From assembly GCA_024640585.1 (NCBI GenBank), contig JAHEEQ010000001.1, forward strand, positions 1 through 50,146: DNA of 50,146 nucleotides, read 5' to 3'. Shown piece after piece: positions 42,772 through 49,756 of the stretch (position 1 is its first letter; every line of letters begins with the position of its first letter). Below the pieces are notes generated by a model. The model was not told the origin of the DNA and did no database searches. It was given only the letters and a program-made list of their open reading frames with translations. The position numbers and the translations under genes are program-made. Source of the stretch: Micrococcales bacterium. Lineage in GTDB: Bacteria > Actinomycetota > Actinomycetes > S36-B12 > UBA5976.

Positions 42772-43586
42772 ACCAGCCAGAAGTAACTTTTGCAAGCCTA
42801 GAAGGTTGGAAGCGCGTTACCCATTTAGAAGAAGTTTGGGGAACCGTCGTTACTTACGATGTTCGTGGTGATGAGTTTGGCGAAGATATCCAAGAAGCTA
42901 TTTCAGATTCAGTTCGCTTCTTGCATCAAGTTGATGAATGGTTTTCAACATACCGAGTTGATACACCAATTACGGCATTACGCAATGGATTGCGTTCATT
43001 CGAACAAATGCCTGAAATCGTTCAGCAAGTTCTTGACAACTGCATGTACCTGAAAGAACTCACTGAAGGTGTTTTCGATCCTTGGTCAGTCGAAGGTGGA
43101 GTTGATCCATCTGGTTATGTAAAAGGTTGGGCAGCAGATATTGCAGCTGACTTGATTGTTGCTGCGGGCTACCCAAATGTTTCTGTAAATGCAGCAGGCG
43201 ACGTGACTTGCCGAGGTTTTCAATCTCCAGAAACCCCATGGGTTGTGGGAATCCGCCACCCAGAACATGAAATGCAAGTTGTCCGCACCACCTCAGTTTT
43301 GAATGGTGCTATCGCAACTTCCGGCGAGTACGAACGTGGCAAGCACATCCTCAATCCGCTAACTGGAAAACGCGAAGTACAGCTCACTTCAGCAACAGTT
43401 GTCGGACCTGATGGCGGTATGGCTGATGCATTAGCTACTGCACTAGTTATCGCTGGCGAAGAAGGTGCTCGCTGGTTTACAGACCTTCCTGACTGGTCGG
43501 TCTTTTTGATTAAGGAAGAACAAGCCCAATTTTTCGGTCCCGCTTTCGATCCGAATTTCACCTCACTGCAAGGAGCAACAAAGTGA
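42768..43586 (+). CDS. apbE: FAD:protein FMN transferase (ApbE)
   Basis: The 272-aa protein is an ApbE-type enzyme that uses FAD and Mg to attach FMN to a Ser/Thr of target proteins. Conserved blocks are WFSTYRVDTPITALRNG, VDPSGYVKGWAAD, VNAAGDVTCRG, GAIATSGEYERG, HILNPLTGKR and the metal-binding VGPDGGMADALATAL. It has no evident signal peptide or lipobox, whereas many Gram-negative ApbE are exported; FMN may therefore be attached inside, or the protein exported by another route. It lies between the first two FMN-binding genes, coupled to both by four-base overlaps, which links it firmly to them as substrates. Confidence 0.93.
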   Translation: MNQPEVTFASLEGWKRVTHLEEVWGTVVTYDVRGDEFGEDIQEAISDSVRFLHQVDEWFSTYRVDTPITALRNGLRSFEQMPEIVQQVLDNCMYLKELTEGVFDPWSVEGGVDPSGYVKGWAADIAADLIVAAGYPNVSVNAAGDVTCRGFQSPETPWVVGIRHPEHEMQVVRTTSVLNGAIATSGEYERGKHILNPLTGKREVQLTSATVVGPDGGMADALATALVIAGEEGARWFTDLPDWSVFLIKEEQAQFFGPAFDPNFTSLQGATK

Positions 43587-44704
43587 AAAAATCAGTAATC
43601 AGATACTCAGCATCAGTTTCAGCTGCTGCTCTGTTTGCAATGTTGTCAATCGGTGGCACTGCATTTGCAAGTGGCCATGAGGATGACGACGACGATGAAG
43701 ATGAAGATGAAGACGAACATGAAGTCGTCATCGACATCTGCACAAGTCCAAGTGATTTTGACGACGCGGTAAATAAAGAACTAAAACACAGCCCGGCACT
43801 TGATAAAGCAAAATCTGCAGTTAAGAAGGCAGAAAAGGCATACCAGACAGCTGTTAAAGACCAAGCGACTGCACTTTTCAAGTTGAATAGCGCGAAAGTG
43901 AAGAAGGGCAAAGGACATGCGGTCCAGCTTGCAAAAGCTCAAGCCGCTTTTGACGCAGCCGCACTAAAGACTGTTTCAACACTTGCCACCTACAACACAA
44001 AATTGGCAACTTATTCTGATCTTGCAACTACAACGGAAAGCTCCATCCGTAGTCGTTTCAATGCTGATTGTGGAATTGTTGATCCAACACCTACAGACAC
44101 CACCGTGCCTGTTGATCCAACACCTACAGACACCACCGTGCCTGTTGATCCAACAGTTCCAGTTGATCCAGTAGTGCTTGCTGCTCCAACCAGTCTTACC
44201 GCTGGAACTTCAACTTCACTAAACACCGGTGCATTTCGCTTGAAGTGGACAGCAGTTACTGGCGCAACTTCATACAAGATTTTCCGCGATGGTGTTCAAA
44301 TTGGTACATCAACCGCCACTACATACACGCCAACTACTAGTGCACTCGCAACATTGAAGAGTTACTACGTCGTTGCAACCGATGGCACAGTTGACTCACC
44401 AGCATCTGCGACAATCTCCGCAAGTCCATACCAAGGAACATCTGTTGCAGATAAGCGCGGTTTGACCACATACGGCCAGATTCAAGTAACGATTGCAGTG
44501 ACAGATCACCGCATCACTGGTTGCTGGGCTACCTACCCAACTTCAAGTGATTCAGGTTCCATCAACAGGAGTGCAATTCCGACATTCTGCTCAGAAGCAA
44601 TCACTGCACAATCTGCCACCATCGCAAATGTCTCAGGCGCATCCGCAACATGGACTGCTTTTAAGACTTCACTACAAGCCGCATTAACCGCTGCTGGAAT
44701 CTAA
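43583..44704 (+). CDS. Secreted FMN-binding-domain protein 2 with FN3-like module
   Basis: The 373-aa product begins at GTG 43583 after AAGGAG. A signal peptide (residues 1-30) ends near TAFA-SG. It is followed by a strongly acidic tract (EDDDDDEDEDEDEHE, 33-47), a helical stretch of about 90 residues (coiled-coil-like), tandem VDPTPTDTTVP repeats (about 166-191), a fibronectin type III-like domain (about 196-282), and an FMN_bind domain at the C terminus ending NVSGASATWTAFKTSL, with Ser354 as the likely FMN site. The acidic tract could bind metal ions or the cell wall. This design places the flavin far from the membrane. Confidence 0.87.
   Translation: MKKSVIRYSASVSAAALFAMLSIGGTAFASGHEDDDDDEDEDEDEHEVVIDICTSPSDFDDAVNKELKHSPALDKAKSAVKKAEKAYQTAVKDQATALFKLNSAKVKKGKGHAVQLAKAQAAFDAAALKTVSTLATYNTKLATYSDLATTTESSIRSRFNADCGIVDPTPTDTTVPVDPTPTDTTVPVDPTVPVDPVVLAAPTSLTAGTSTSLNTGAFRLKWTAVTGATSYKIFRDGVQIGTSTATTYTPTTSALATLKSYYVVATDGTVDSPASATISASPYQGTSVADKRGLTTYGQIQVTIAVTDHRITGCWATYPTSSDSGSINRSAIPTFCSEAITAQSATIANVSGASATWTAFKTSLQAALTAAGI
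44078..44155 (+). repeat. Exact 33-bp tandem repeat (VDPTPTDTTVP)
   Basis: Two exact 33-bp copies (44078-44110 and 44111-44143) and twelve bases of a third (44144-44155) code for the Pro/Thr linker of the second FMN-binding protein. Identity at DNA level points to recent or ongoing change in copy number, so the linker length may vary between strains. Confidence 0.9.
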
Positions 44705-44714
44705 GGAAAAAACA

Positions 44715-45488
44715 ATGAACAACAAAAAGAAAATCACTTGGCTAGCAACCGGTGTTGCGACAATCGCAGCGAATTCGGTAAATCCAATGTTGCTAAGCCC
44801 AGCCCAGGCAGCCACAATTCCACTTCCAGCATGTGATGCAACTCAGACAGATCAAGCAATTGATTCGACTCTTGCAACATACAACACTGCAGCAATCACC
44901 ACTTACAAAGGCGGTACTGCATACAAGAAACTTGTTACTGCAGTAAAAAATGCCCAAAAAGCTGCAAAGAAAGCCAAAGGGAAAGCAAAAAAGGCAGCAG
45001 ATAAAAACCTAGCTAAAGCAATTGCTAAGCGAGATGCAGCACTTGCTACAGCAACCACAGCTGCAACTGTTACACAATTCAAGGCAACTGTTACTGGCGA
45101 TTTTGTTGATGGAGATAAAACTTGGGGTGACTACTCAACTCGCATCTTTGTCAAACAAGGAAAAGTTGTTGATCTTTGCTACGCAATTGATGAGTCAATG
45201 ATTTCGTCCGAGCAAGATCGAATCGATTCTCAAGACTTGTATATTTCAGTGTGGCCGCTAGATGACATTACATCAGAATTGGTTCCTGGAAATAGTTCAA
45301 AAACAGCTGCGCAAATCAACACTTCATTCGCAGATCAAGTTACAACCTACGTGCAATCTTTTGGAGAAGATTTCACTAGTTGGACCTGGGCGAATGATTT
45401 GGGCGCAATGACTGGTGCAACCTACACAGTTAAAACTTATTACGATTCAATTCAAGCAGCACTTCTTGAAGCTGACTTAATTTCGTAA
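44715..45488 (+). CDS. Secreted FMN-binding-domain protein 3
   Basis: The 257-aa protein has a signal peptide (ending about residue 33 near AQAAT), a helical Ala/Lys-rich part (residues 48-115; KKAKGKAKKAADKNL), and an FMN_bind-like domain (about 115-255) with DGDKTWGDYSTRIFVKQGKVVDLCY. It ends with GAMTGATYTVKTYYDSIQAAL, the flavinylation motif TGAT with Thr236 as the likely FMN-bearing residue. It follows the second flavoprotein by ten bases with an AAGGAAAA site and closes the operon; a strong terminator stands 13 bases after its stop. Its domain differs from the other two, so it may have a separate redox partner. Confidence 0.85.
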   Translation: MNNKKKITWLATGVATIAANSVNPMLLSPAQAATIPLPACDATQTDQAIDSTLATYNTAAITTYKGGTAYKKLVTAVKNAQKAAKKAKGKAKKAADKNLAKAIAKRDAALATATTAATVTQFKATVTGDFVDGDKTWGDYSTRIFVKQGKVVDLCYAIDESMISSEQDRIDSQDLYISVWPLDDITSELVPGNSSKTAAQINTSFADQVTTYVQSFGEDFTSWTWANDLGAMTGATYTVKTYYDSIQAALLEADLIS

Positions 45489-45501
45489 CTGACCTTCCCC
45501 C

Positions 45502-45543
45502 AAAACAAATGCGGACTTCGAAATCGAAGCCCGCATTTGTTTT
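45502..45543. terminator. Bidirectional terminator between flavoprotein operon and Cys-rich gene
   Basis: AAACAAATGCGG and CTTCG pair with CGAAG and CCGCATTTGTTT over a four-base AAAT loop, with a single A/C mismatch (45515/45530). A- and T-runs flank the stem. It ends the FMN-binding operon on the plus strand and the short Cys-rich gene on the minus strand. Confidence 0.85.
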
Positions 45544-45560
45544 ATGAACAGAAAAAAAGA

Positions 45561-45677
45561 TTAGTTACATGTGCAACGTTCTTCAGGAGTGAACAATGCA
45601 AGAACTTGATCCTTATGTTGACCACAACCAGACCAGGTCACTTTTTGACATTTTGCACATCTAGCAGGACTGCACAT
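45561..45677 (-). CDS. 38-residue Cys-rich protein, possible metal-binding peptide
   Basis: A short gene runs from ATG 45677 to TAA 45561 on the minus strand with a strong ribosome site (AGAGGAAAT) directly upstream. The product starts MCSPARCAKCQKVTWSGCGQ, then HKDQVLALFTPEERCTCN. It has six Cys (2, 7, 10, 18, 35, 37) and a His at 21, with a CxxC and a CxC pair. It resembles a widespread class of very short actinobacterial proteins (pattern MC..V.C..C.K.TW.GCGQH..QV), usually annotated as hypothetical. Its promoter contains a CsoR-like operator, so binding or buffering of copper is a reasonable guess. It lies between terminator 45502-45543 and the divergent VIT gene. Confidence 0.8.
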   Translation of the reverse strand: MCSPARCAKCQKVTWSGCGQHKDQVLALFTPEERCTCN

Positions 45678-45701
45678 ATTTCCTCTTTCTTTAGTGGTTT
45701 C

Positions 45702-45731
45702 AGCATACCCCTGGGGGTATGTGGTACGCAA
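45702..45731 (-). promoter_or_regulatory. Promoter of the Cys-rich gene with -35 TTGCGT and -10 TATGCT
   Basis: Read on the minus strand, TTGCGT (45731-45726) and TATGCT (45707-45702) are 18 bases apart and end 25 bases before the ATG. The CsoR-like palindrome fills the spacer up to the -10 box, the usual repression position. Confidence 0.5.
45705..45720. promoter_or_regulatory. CsoR-like copper operator ATACCCC-TG-GGGGTAT
   Basis: The 16-bp site is a perfect inverted repeat (ATACCCC and GGGGTAT) around TG. G/C-tract palindromes of this form (TACCCC..GGGGTA) are the known binding sites of copper-sensing CsoR-family repressors. It overlaps the promoter of the Cys-rich gene. No csoR gene is in the window, so a repressor encoded elsewhere is presumed. 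Confidence 0.6.
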
Positions 45732-45762
45732 GTTCCTAGCACCTGCATGGGATACTCGCCCC

Positions 45763-46476
45763 ATGGGAATTGAAGAAACCAAGGCTATAAACATGCAACA
45801 CAAGGCACACCGAGCTGGCTGGCTCAGAGCCGCAGTTTTAGGTGCAAATGATGGCTTGGTTTCCACTTCTGCCCTCATGGTGGGTGTGGCCGCCGCCTTA
45901 ATTGACACTCACGACCTAGCTCCAGTCATCACTGCAGGTATTGCGGGAATTGCAGCTGGCGCGATGAGCATGGCTGCTGGCGAATTTGTGTCTGTGGCTG
46001 CCCAGACAGATGTTGAGGATGCAGACACAAAAATGGAGCTGGCCCAACTTGCAGCCGATCCAGAGGGCGAACTTGAAGAACTGACTCAGATTTATGTCGA
46101 ACGCGGAGTGCCATATGACTTGGCCCGCCAGACAGCCCAAGCTCTTACAGATCACGATGCACTTGGTGCGCATCTGCGTGAAGAACTTGGCCACCACGAA
46201 ACAAGTAAGGCACGGCCAGGACAAGCCGCAATCGCATCCGCTGTTTCATTTATCTTCGGTGCACTAATTCCATTTATTGGCATTTTGATTCCAGTACAAG
46301 AAAAAGTTTATGCAATTGTCGGTGTAACGATTGCTGGATTGTTCTTGACAGGTTTTCTTTCTGCAAAGGCCGCAGGCTGTGGGCTGCTTCGTCCAACACT
46401 GCGAGTAGTAATCGGTGGATCAATCGCAATGGCAGTTACTTCACTTGTTGGTTTAGTTTTCGGAGCAGTTGCTTAA
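45763..46476 (+). CDS. VIT1/CCC1-family iron/manganese transporter
   Basis: The product (237 aa) has the VIT/CCC1 plan: WLRAAVLGANDGLVSTSALMVGVAAAL (helix 1 with the conserved ANDG), a second helix GIAGIAAGAMSMAAGEFVSV with the AxxMxxGE motif, a cytoplasmic helical metal-binding domain with many acidic residues (about 85-150), then three more helices to LVGLVFGAVA. Such proteins move Fe(II) or Mn(II) out of the cytosol using protons. The start is set at ATG 45763, six bases after a -10-like GATACT, which suggests a leaderless mRNA; Met 45793, after CAAGG, is the alternative. The earlier GTG at 45694 overlaps the operator and is unlikely. Confidence 0.87.
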   Translation: MGIEETKAINMQHKAHRAGWLRAAVLGANDGLVSTSALMVGVAAALIDTHDLAPVITAGIAGIAAGAMSMAAGEFVSVAAQTDVEDADTKMELAQLAADPEGELEELTQIYVERGVPYDLARQTAQALTDHDALGAHLREELGHHETSKARPGQAAIASAVSFIFGALIPFIGILIPVQEKVYAIVGVTIAGLFLTGFLSAKAAGCGLLRPTLRVVIGGSIAMAVTSLVGLVFGAVA

Positions 46477-46522
46477 ATTCAAGCGTCATGTTCATCCTTC
46501 ATACTTCATGTACGGAGGAAAA

Positions 46523-47980
46523 ATGAAAATCAACTACATAGACACAAACGCGTATTACGACTGGCAACCTGGCGGCGAAACTCATCCAACCCAAGGTCGT
46601 CGCTACAAACACTCGACTCGGGTGCTTCAACAGCTTGAAAATGAAGGCGTTGTTGATGTTGATTTCACATCTCCTCGCGGACCTTTCCTAGAAGAACTTG
46701 AACTTGTTCATTCGGACGAATACATCCAGAGCGTCTTGAGCGATGGTGAATGTGGCGAGTGGTCAGGTTCCAAACCAGACCAAGCAGCAATTGCAGCAAT
46801 GTTTTTTGGTGGCACCATGCTCGCGGTTGAGATGGTTCAAGGTGGATCTAAATTAGTTGTAAATCTGCCTGGTGCAAAACATCACGCAATGAAAAACCGT
46901 TCATCTGGCTTTTGCGTGTTTGCAGACTTTGCCGTAGCTGGAATTCGTTTTGCTGACACTTATGGAAAACGAGTCGCCATATTGGATATTGATGTTCACC
47001 ATGGTGATGGAACTGAAGAATTACTTCGCGACCGCAATGACCTATTTACATTTTCAGTGCATGAAAAAGGTATTTTTCCTAGTACTGGAAAAGTTGAAGA
47101 GAGTGACAAGACCAACTGGGTATTCAATCGTCCGTTGAAAGCGGGTTCAGGAGATTTTGAATTGCAGGCTGCGGTTCAAGATTTTGTGGAAGCTGCAAAA
47201 GAGTTTCAACCAGATGTAATCATGATTGCTGGTGGCGCAGATGGGCATCATGCAGATCCACTTGCAAGTCTTGAATACACCGAGCTTGGCTTTGCGCGCT
47301 CGGTGCGATTGGTCAAGGACGCATTTGCTGACTTGCCATTTATTTTCTCTGGCGCTGGTGGCTACACACCTGACGATTACACCCCTGCAATGTGGTTGTC
47401 TGCAATACTTGCTTTGGCCGGCAAAACCGACCAAGAAATTATTGACCTAAAAATTGTTGAGAGGGTTAGAACTGTGGTTTCAAAGCGCGCAGACCTTTAT
47501 GCACCTCAATGGGTGTCGGCAGATCAAGAACCAAAAGAACTACATACTGAAATTCTGCCCGGCTTGTTTATGGGTGGTACTGCAGATGACGACACTATTG
47601 ATTACGCAAAACCTCTTTCAACATTCGACCACGGACTTCCGTATGAAGCAGTTGTAACTTTGTACTCATGGGCTCAACCCATGCCTTGGGGTATCGAGGA
47701 GCTTCGCTACGGATTTGCGGATGCCAACATGACTCATGTTGATGAAGATCGACTAAATCGAATTGTTGATTGGGCTTTCGATCGTTGGCAAGAAGGTAAA
47801 CAGGTTTTGGTTCGCTGCCAAGCTGGGATGAATCGTTCTGGTTTGGTTTCTGCTCTCATTTTGATGAAGGCAAACTACTCTGCGGAAGATGCAATCAAAC
47901 TATTACGCGATAAGCGTTCAGAAGTAGTTTTATTCAACGATGCCTTTGTTGATTACCTAATTGGCCTTGAAGCTAAATAG
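46523..47980 (+). CDS. Histone-deacetylase-like enzyme fused to a dual-specificity phosphatase
   Basis: The start is ATG 46523 after a perfect GGAGGA (46514-46519), giving 485 aa. Residues 1-320 form an arginase/HDAC-fold deacetylase: GAKHHAM (His120-His121), ILDIDVHHGDGTEE (Asp157 and His159 as zinc ligands), GGADGHHADPLAS (Asp240, third ligand) and GAGGYTPDD (Tyr281 near the catalytic position). Residues about 335-485 form a dual-specificity/tyrosine phosphatase: LFMGGTADDD, and VLVRCQAGMNRSGLV with Cys432 and Arg438 of the CX5R loop. Both active sites appear whole. The enzyme should be cytoplasmic and could remove acetyl or acyl and phosphate groups from proteins or small molecules. The gene is 46 bases after the VIT gene and possibly in its transcript. 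Confidence 0.9.
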   Translation: MKINYIDTNAYYDWQPGGETHPTQGRRYKHSTRVLQQLENEGVVDVDFTSPRGPFLEELELVHSDEYIQSVLSDGECGEWSGSKPDQAAIAAMFFGGTMLAVEMVQGGSKLVVNLPGAKHHAMKNRSSGFCVFADFAVAGIRFADTYGKRVAILDIDVHHGDGTEELLRDRNDLFTFSVHEKGIFPSTGKVEESDKTNWVFNRPLKAGSGDFELQAAVQDFVEAAKEFQPDVIMIAGGADGHHADPLASLEYTELGFARSVRLVKDAFADLPFIFSGAGGYTPDDYTPAMWLSAILALAGKTDQEIIDLKIVERVRTVVSKRADLYAPQWVSADQEPKELHTEILPGLFMGGTADDDTIDYAKPLSTFDHGLPYEAVVTLYSWAQPMPWGIEELRYGFADANMTHVDEDRLNRIVDWAFDRWQEGKQVLVRCQAGMNRSGLVSALILMKANYSAEDAIKLLRDKRSEVVLFNDAFVDYLIGLEAK

Positions 47981-48871
47981 TTAGTCTGGGTAAAGCGAAC
48001 CGTTGCCAGTGTGACTAGCGCTTAGCAAATCAATTTCTGCAACACTCAATTTGATCTCAACTGCATGTGCAGTCGAGTCTGCGGTTTCTTTGCGTGTGAA
48101 GGCTGGTATTGGCAGCATCGCTGAACCTTGTGTCAACAACCAAGCAATTGCAATCTCTTGTGGAGTTGCGTCATGAGAGATCGCAACTTCAGCAAATACT
48201 GGATAAAGAGCACCGAGATTCTTCGCGTCGTTACCACCACCTAGAGGTGACCAAGCCAAATAAGCCAAGCCTTTTTCATTGCAAAAATCCAGGACATCGG
48301 CAAACTCGCGATAGCGAGGAGAGCGTTCATTCTCAACAATCGCAATAGTGCCGCCACTTACATCCCAAGCCAATTCAAGTTCTGCACGATTTACGTTTGA
48401 AACACCGATGTATTTCGCAAGACCACGTTCACGCACTTCACACATAGCTTCAACCGCAGATGCAAAAGACTGAGTGCGATTTAGGCGATGAATCAAAATC
48501 GCATCGGGCATAAATCCAAGTCTCTCATTTGATTCTTCAGCTGCGCGCAATAAATATTCTGGGCTATTGTCTCGAGGCCAATCACTACCTTTACGTTGTA
48601 TTCCGTTCTTTGTCACAACAAATACTGATTCGCGACCGCGAGAATAGTCATTAACCGCTTTACCCACTAAGCGTTCGTTGTGTCCAAAATCAGCAGCTGA
48701 AGGTGCATAACAATCGGCCGTGTTTATTAAGTTCATTCCTAGTTCAAATGCATGATGCCAAACTGAAGTTGCATCTTCAGTTTTAGCGCCAACTTGGCTG
48801 AATGGCATCGCACCAACACCAATAACTGGGAGTTCTTGGTGGGGAATTTGTGGATGAGTGTGGGAGCGCAT
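47981..48871 (-). CDS. Aldo/keto reductase
   Basis: The 296-aa protein has the AKR barrel and catalytic tetrad: Asp and Tyr in NLINTADCYAPSAADFGHNE, Lys in FVVTKNG and His in AILIHRLNRT. Further signs are IGVSNVNRAELELA and the NADPH-site stretch AWSPLGGGNDAKN. It reduces aldehydes or ketones with NADPH in the cytoplasm; the substrate is unknown. It starts at ATG 48871 with AAGGAAA upstream, right after the esterase stop, so the two form an operon. Its stop abuts that of the HDAC-phosphatase fusion (convergent). Confidence 0.92.
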   Translation of the reverse strand: MRSHTHPQIPHQELPVIGVGAMPFSQVGAKTEDATSVWHHAFELGMNLINTADCYAPSAADFGHNERLVGKAVNDYSRGRESVFVVTKNGIQRKGSDWPRDNSPEYLLRAAEESNERLGFMPDAILIHRLNRTQSFASAVEAMCEVRERGLAKYIGVSNVNRAELELAWDVSGGTIAIVENERSPRYREFADVLDFCNEKGLAYLAWSPLGGGNDAKNLGALYPVFAEVAISHDATPQEIAIAWLLTQGSAMLPIPAFTRKETADSTAHAVEIKLSVAEIDLLSASHTGNGSLYPD

Positions 48872-49675
48872 TTAATTTCCTTCTTTCAAAGCAGTGGTTA
48901 ACCACCATTGCAAAATCGATTTAATGCGAAGCGACCAGTCGGTTTCATTGTGGCCAGTTCCTGGATAAATATGCGATTGAAGTTGTGGATGTTTGTAACC
49001 ACGTTCATGTAGCTTTGCAATTGCGACATCATGATGTTTTGCATAACTTGCATCTAGTTCTGTTGTTCCGTGATCAAGCCATAGCCGATGGTCAGATTCG
49101 CCATCGGGAAGTATTTCCATGAATTTCTCTACAAAAGTTAAAGTTGAAATTGGAAAATGTGTTGACACCGAAATTGCGGTTCCGTACTTGTCTGGGTATT
49201 TTGAGATTGCGTATAGAGATGCGAGTCCACCCATGCTAGAACCTGCAATTGCAATCTTGTTTCGATCTCTGGTAAGTGTTACAACATCTGCAACTGCGGG
49301 AATGATTTCTTCAATAAGTTCGAGTTGATATTTATTTCCGAGTAAGGGTTTCTCGTTTTGTGCGCCAACGAATTCGTATGGCTCGTCAGTTTCTTCCAAA
49401 ATATCTTGTGGCGCATATTCCGCGGCACGAGAAACACCTGAATTCCAAGGACCAATAACAACAGGGAGTCCACCCTCAAATTCGGGCATATCGGACAGGG
49501 CTTCTGCTACTCGCCAAGATTTGCCGCCAAATGAGTTCTCTGGAAGGAAAAGATTTTGACCATCATGCATCAGCAAAACAGGGTATGGGGCAGAGCAATT
49601 GTCAGGCACCCAGAAGTCCACACGGCGATTTTGTGTGTGAAGTGTGTGAAGTTTGCCCTTGGCTAAGACGCTCAT
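48872..49675 (-). CDS. Esterase D/IroE-type alpha/beta hydrolase
   Basis: The 267-aa protein belongs to the putative esterase family (PF00756 type): VLLMHDGQNLFLPENSFGGKSW, then the nucleophile elbow IAGSSMGGLASLYAIS, and the catalytic His in YPGTGHNETDW near residue 245. Family members hydrolyse siderophore, S-formylglutathione or sugar esters. It has no signal peptide and is thus cytoplasmic. It precedes the aldo/keto reductase with stop and start directly joined. It is divergent from the ParA-like gene. Confidence 0.9.
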   Translation of the reverse strand: MSVLAKGKLHTLHTQNRRVDFWVPDNCSAPYPVLLMHDGQNLFLPENSFGGKSWRVAEALSDMPEFEGGLPVVIGPWNSGVSRAAEYAPQDILEETDEPYEFVGAQNEKPLLGNKYQLELIEEIIPAVADVVTLTRDRNKIAIAGSSMGGLASLYAISKYPDKYGTAISVSTHFPISTLTFVEKFMEILPDGESDHRLWLDHGTTELDASYAKHHDVAIAKLHERGYKHPQLQSHIYPGTGHNETDWSLRIKSILQWWLTTALKEGN

Positions 49676-49712
49676 GCTCTGAGACTAGCCCTTTGGCTTA
49701 GAAGTAGGCATT

Positions 49713-49727
49713 TTGACTGTTGGTCAA
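49713..49727. promoter_or_regulatory. Palindrome TTGAC-N5-GTCAA in the esterase/ParA spacer
   Basis: TTGAC (49713-49717) and GTCAA (49723-49727) form a perfect dyad in the 81-bp spacer between divergent genes. TTGACT also matches a -35 box for the ParA-like gene. It could be an operator; no partner site is seen in the window. Confidence 0.3.
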
Positions 49728-49756
49728 TTGCCCCAATTCGCTGGCAAACTCCGCTC

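Noticed and set aside
45694..45762. N-terminal extension of the VIT transporter
   Set aside because: It would run through the operator and promoter region and lacks a ribosome site; a start at 45763 or 45793 fits the family length.
45561..45908. 115-aa version of the Cys-rich minus-strand gene
   Set aside because: The first 77 codons overlap the VIT gene and the operator; only the last 38 codons follow a ribosome site and resemble a known short protein.
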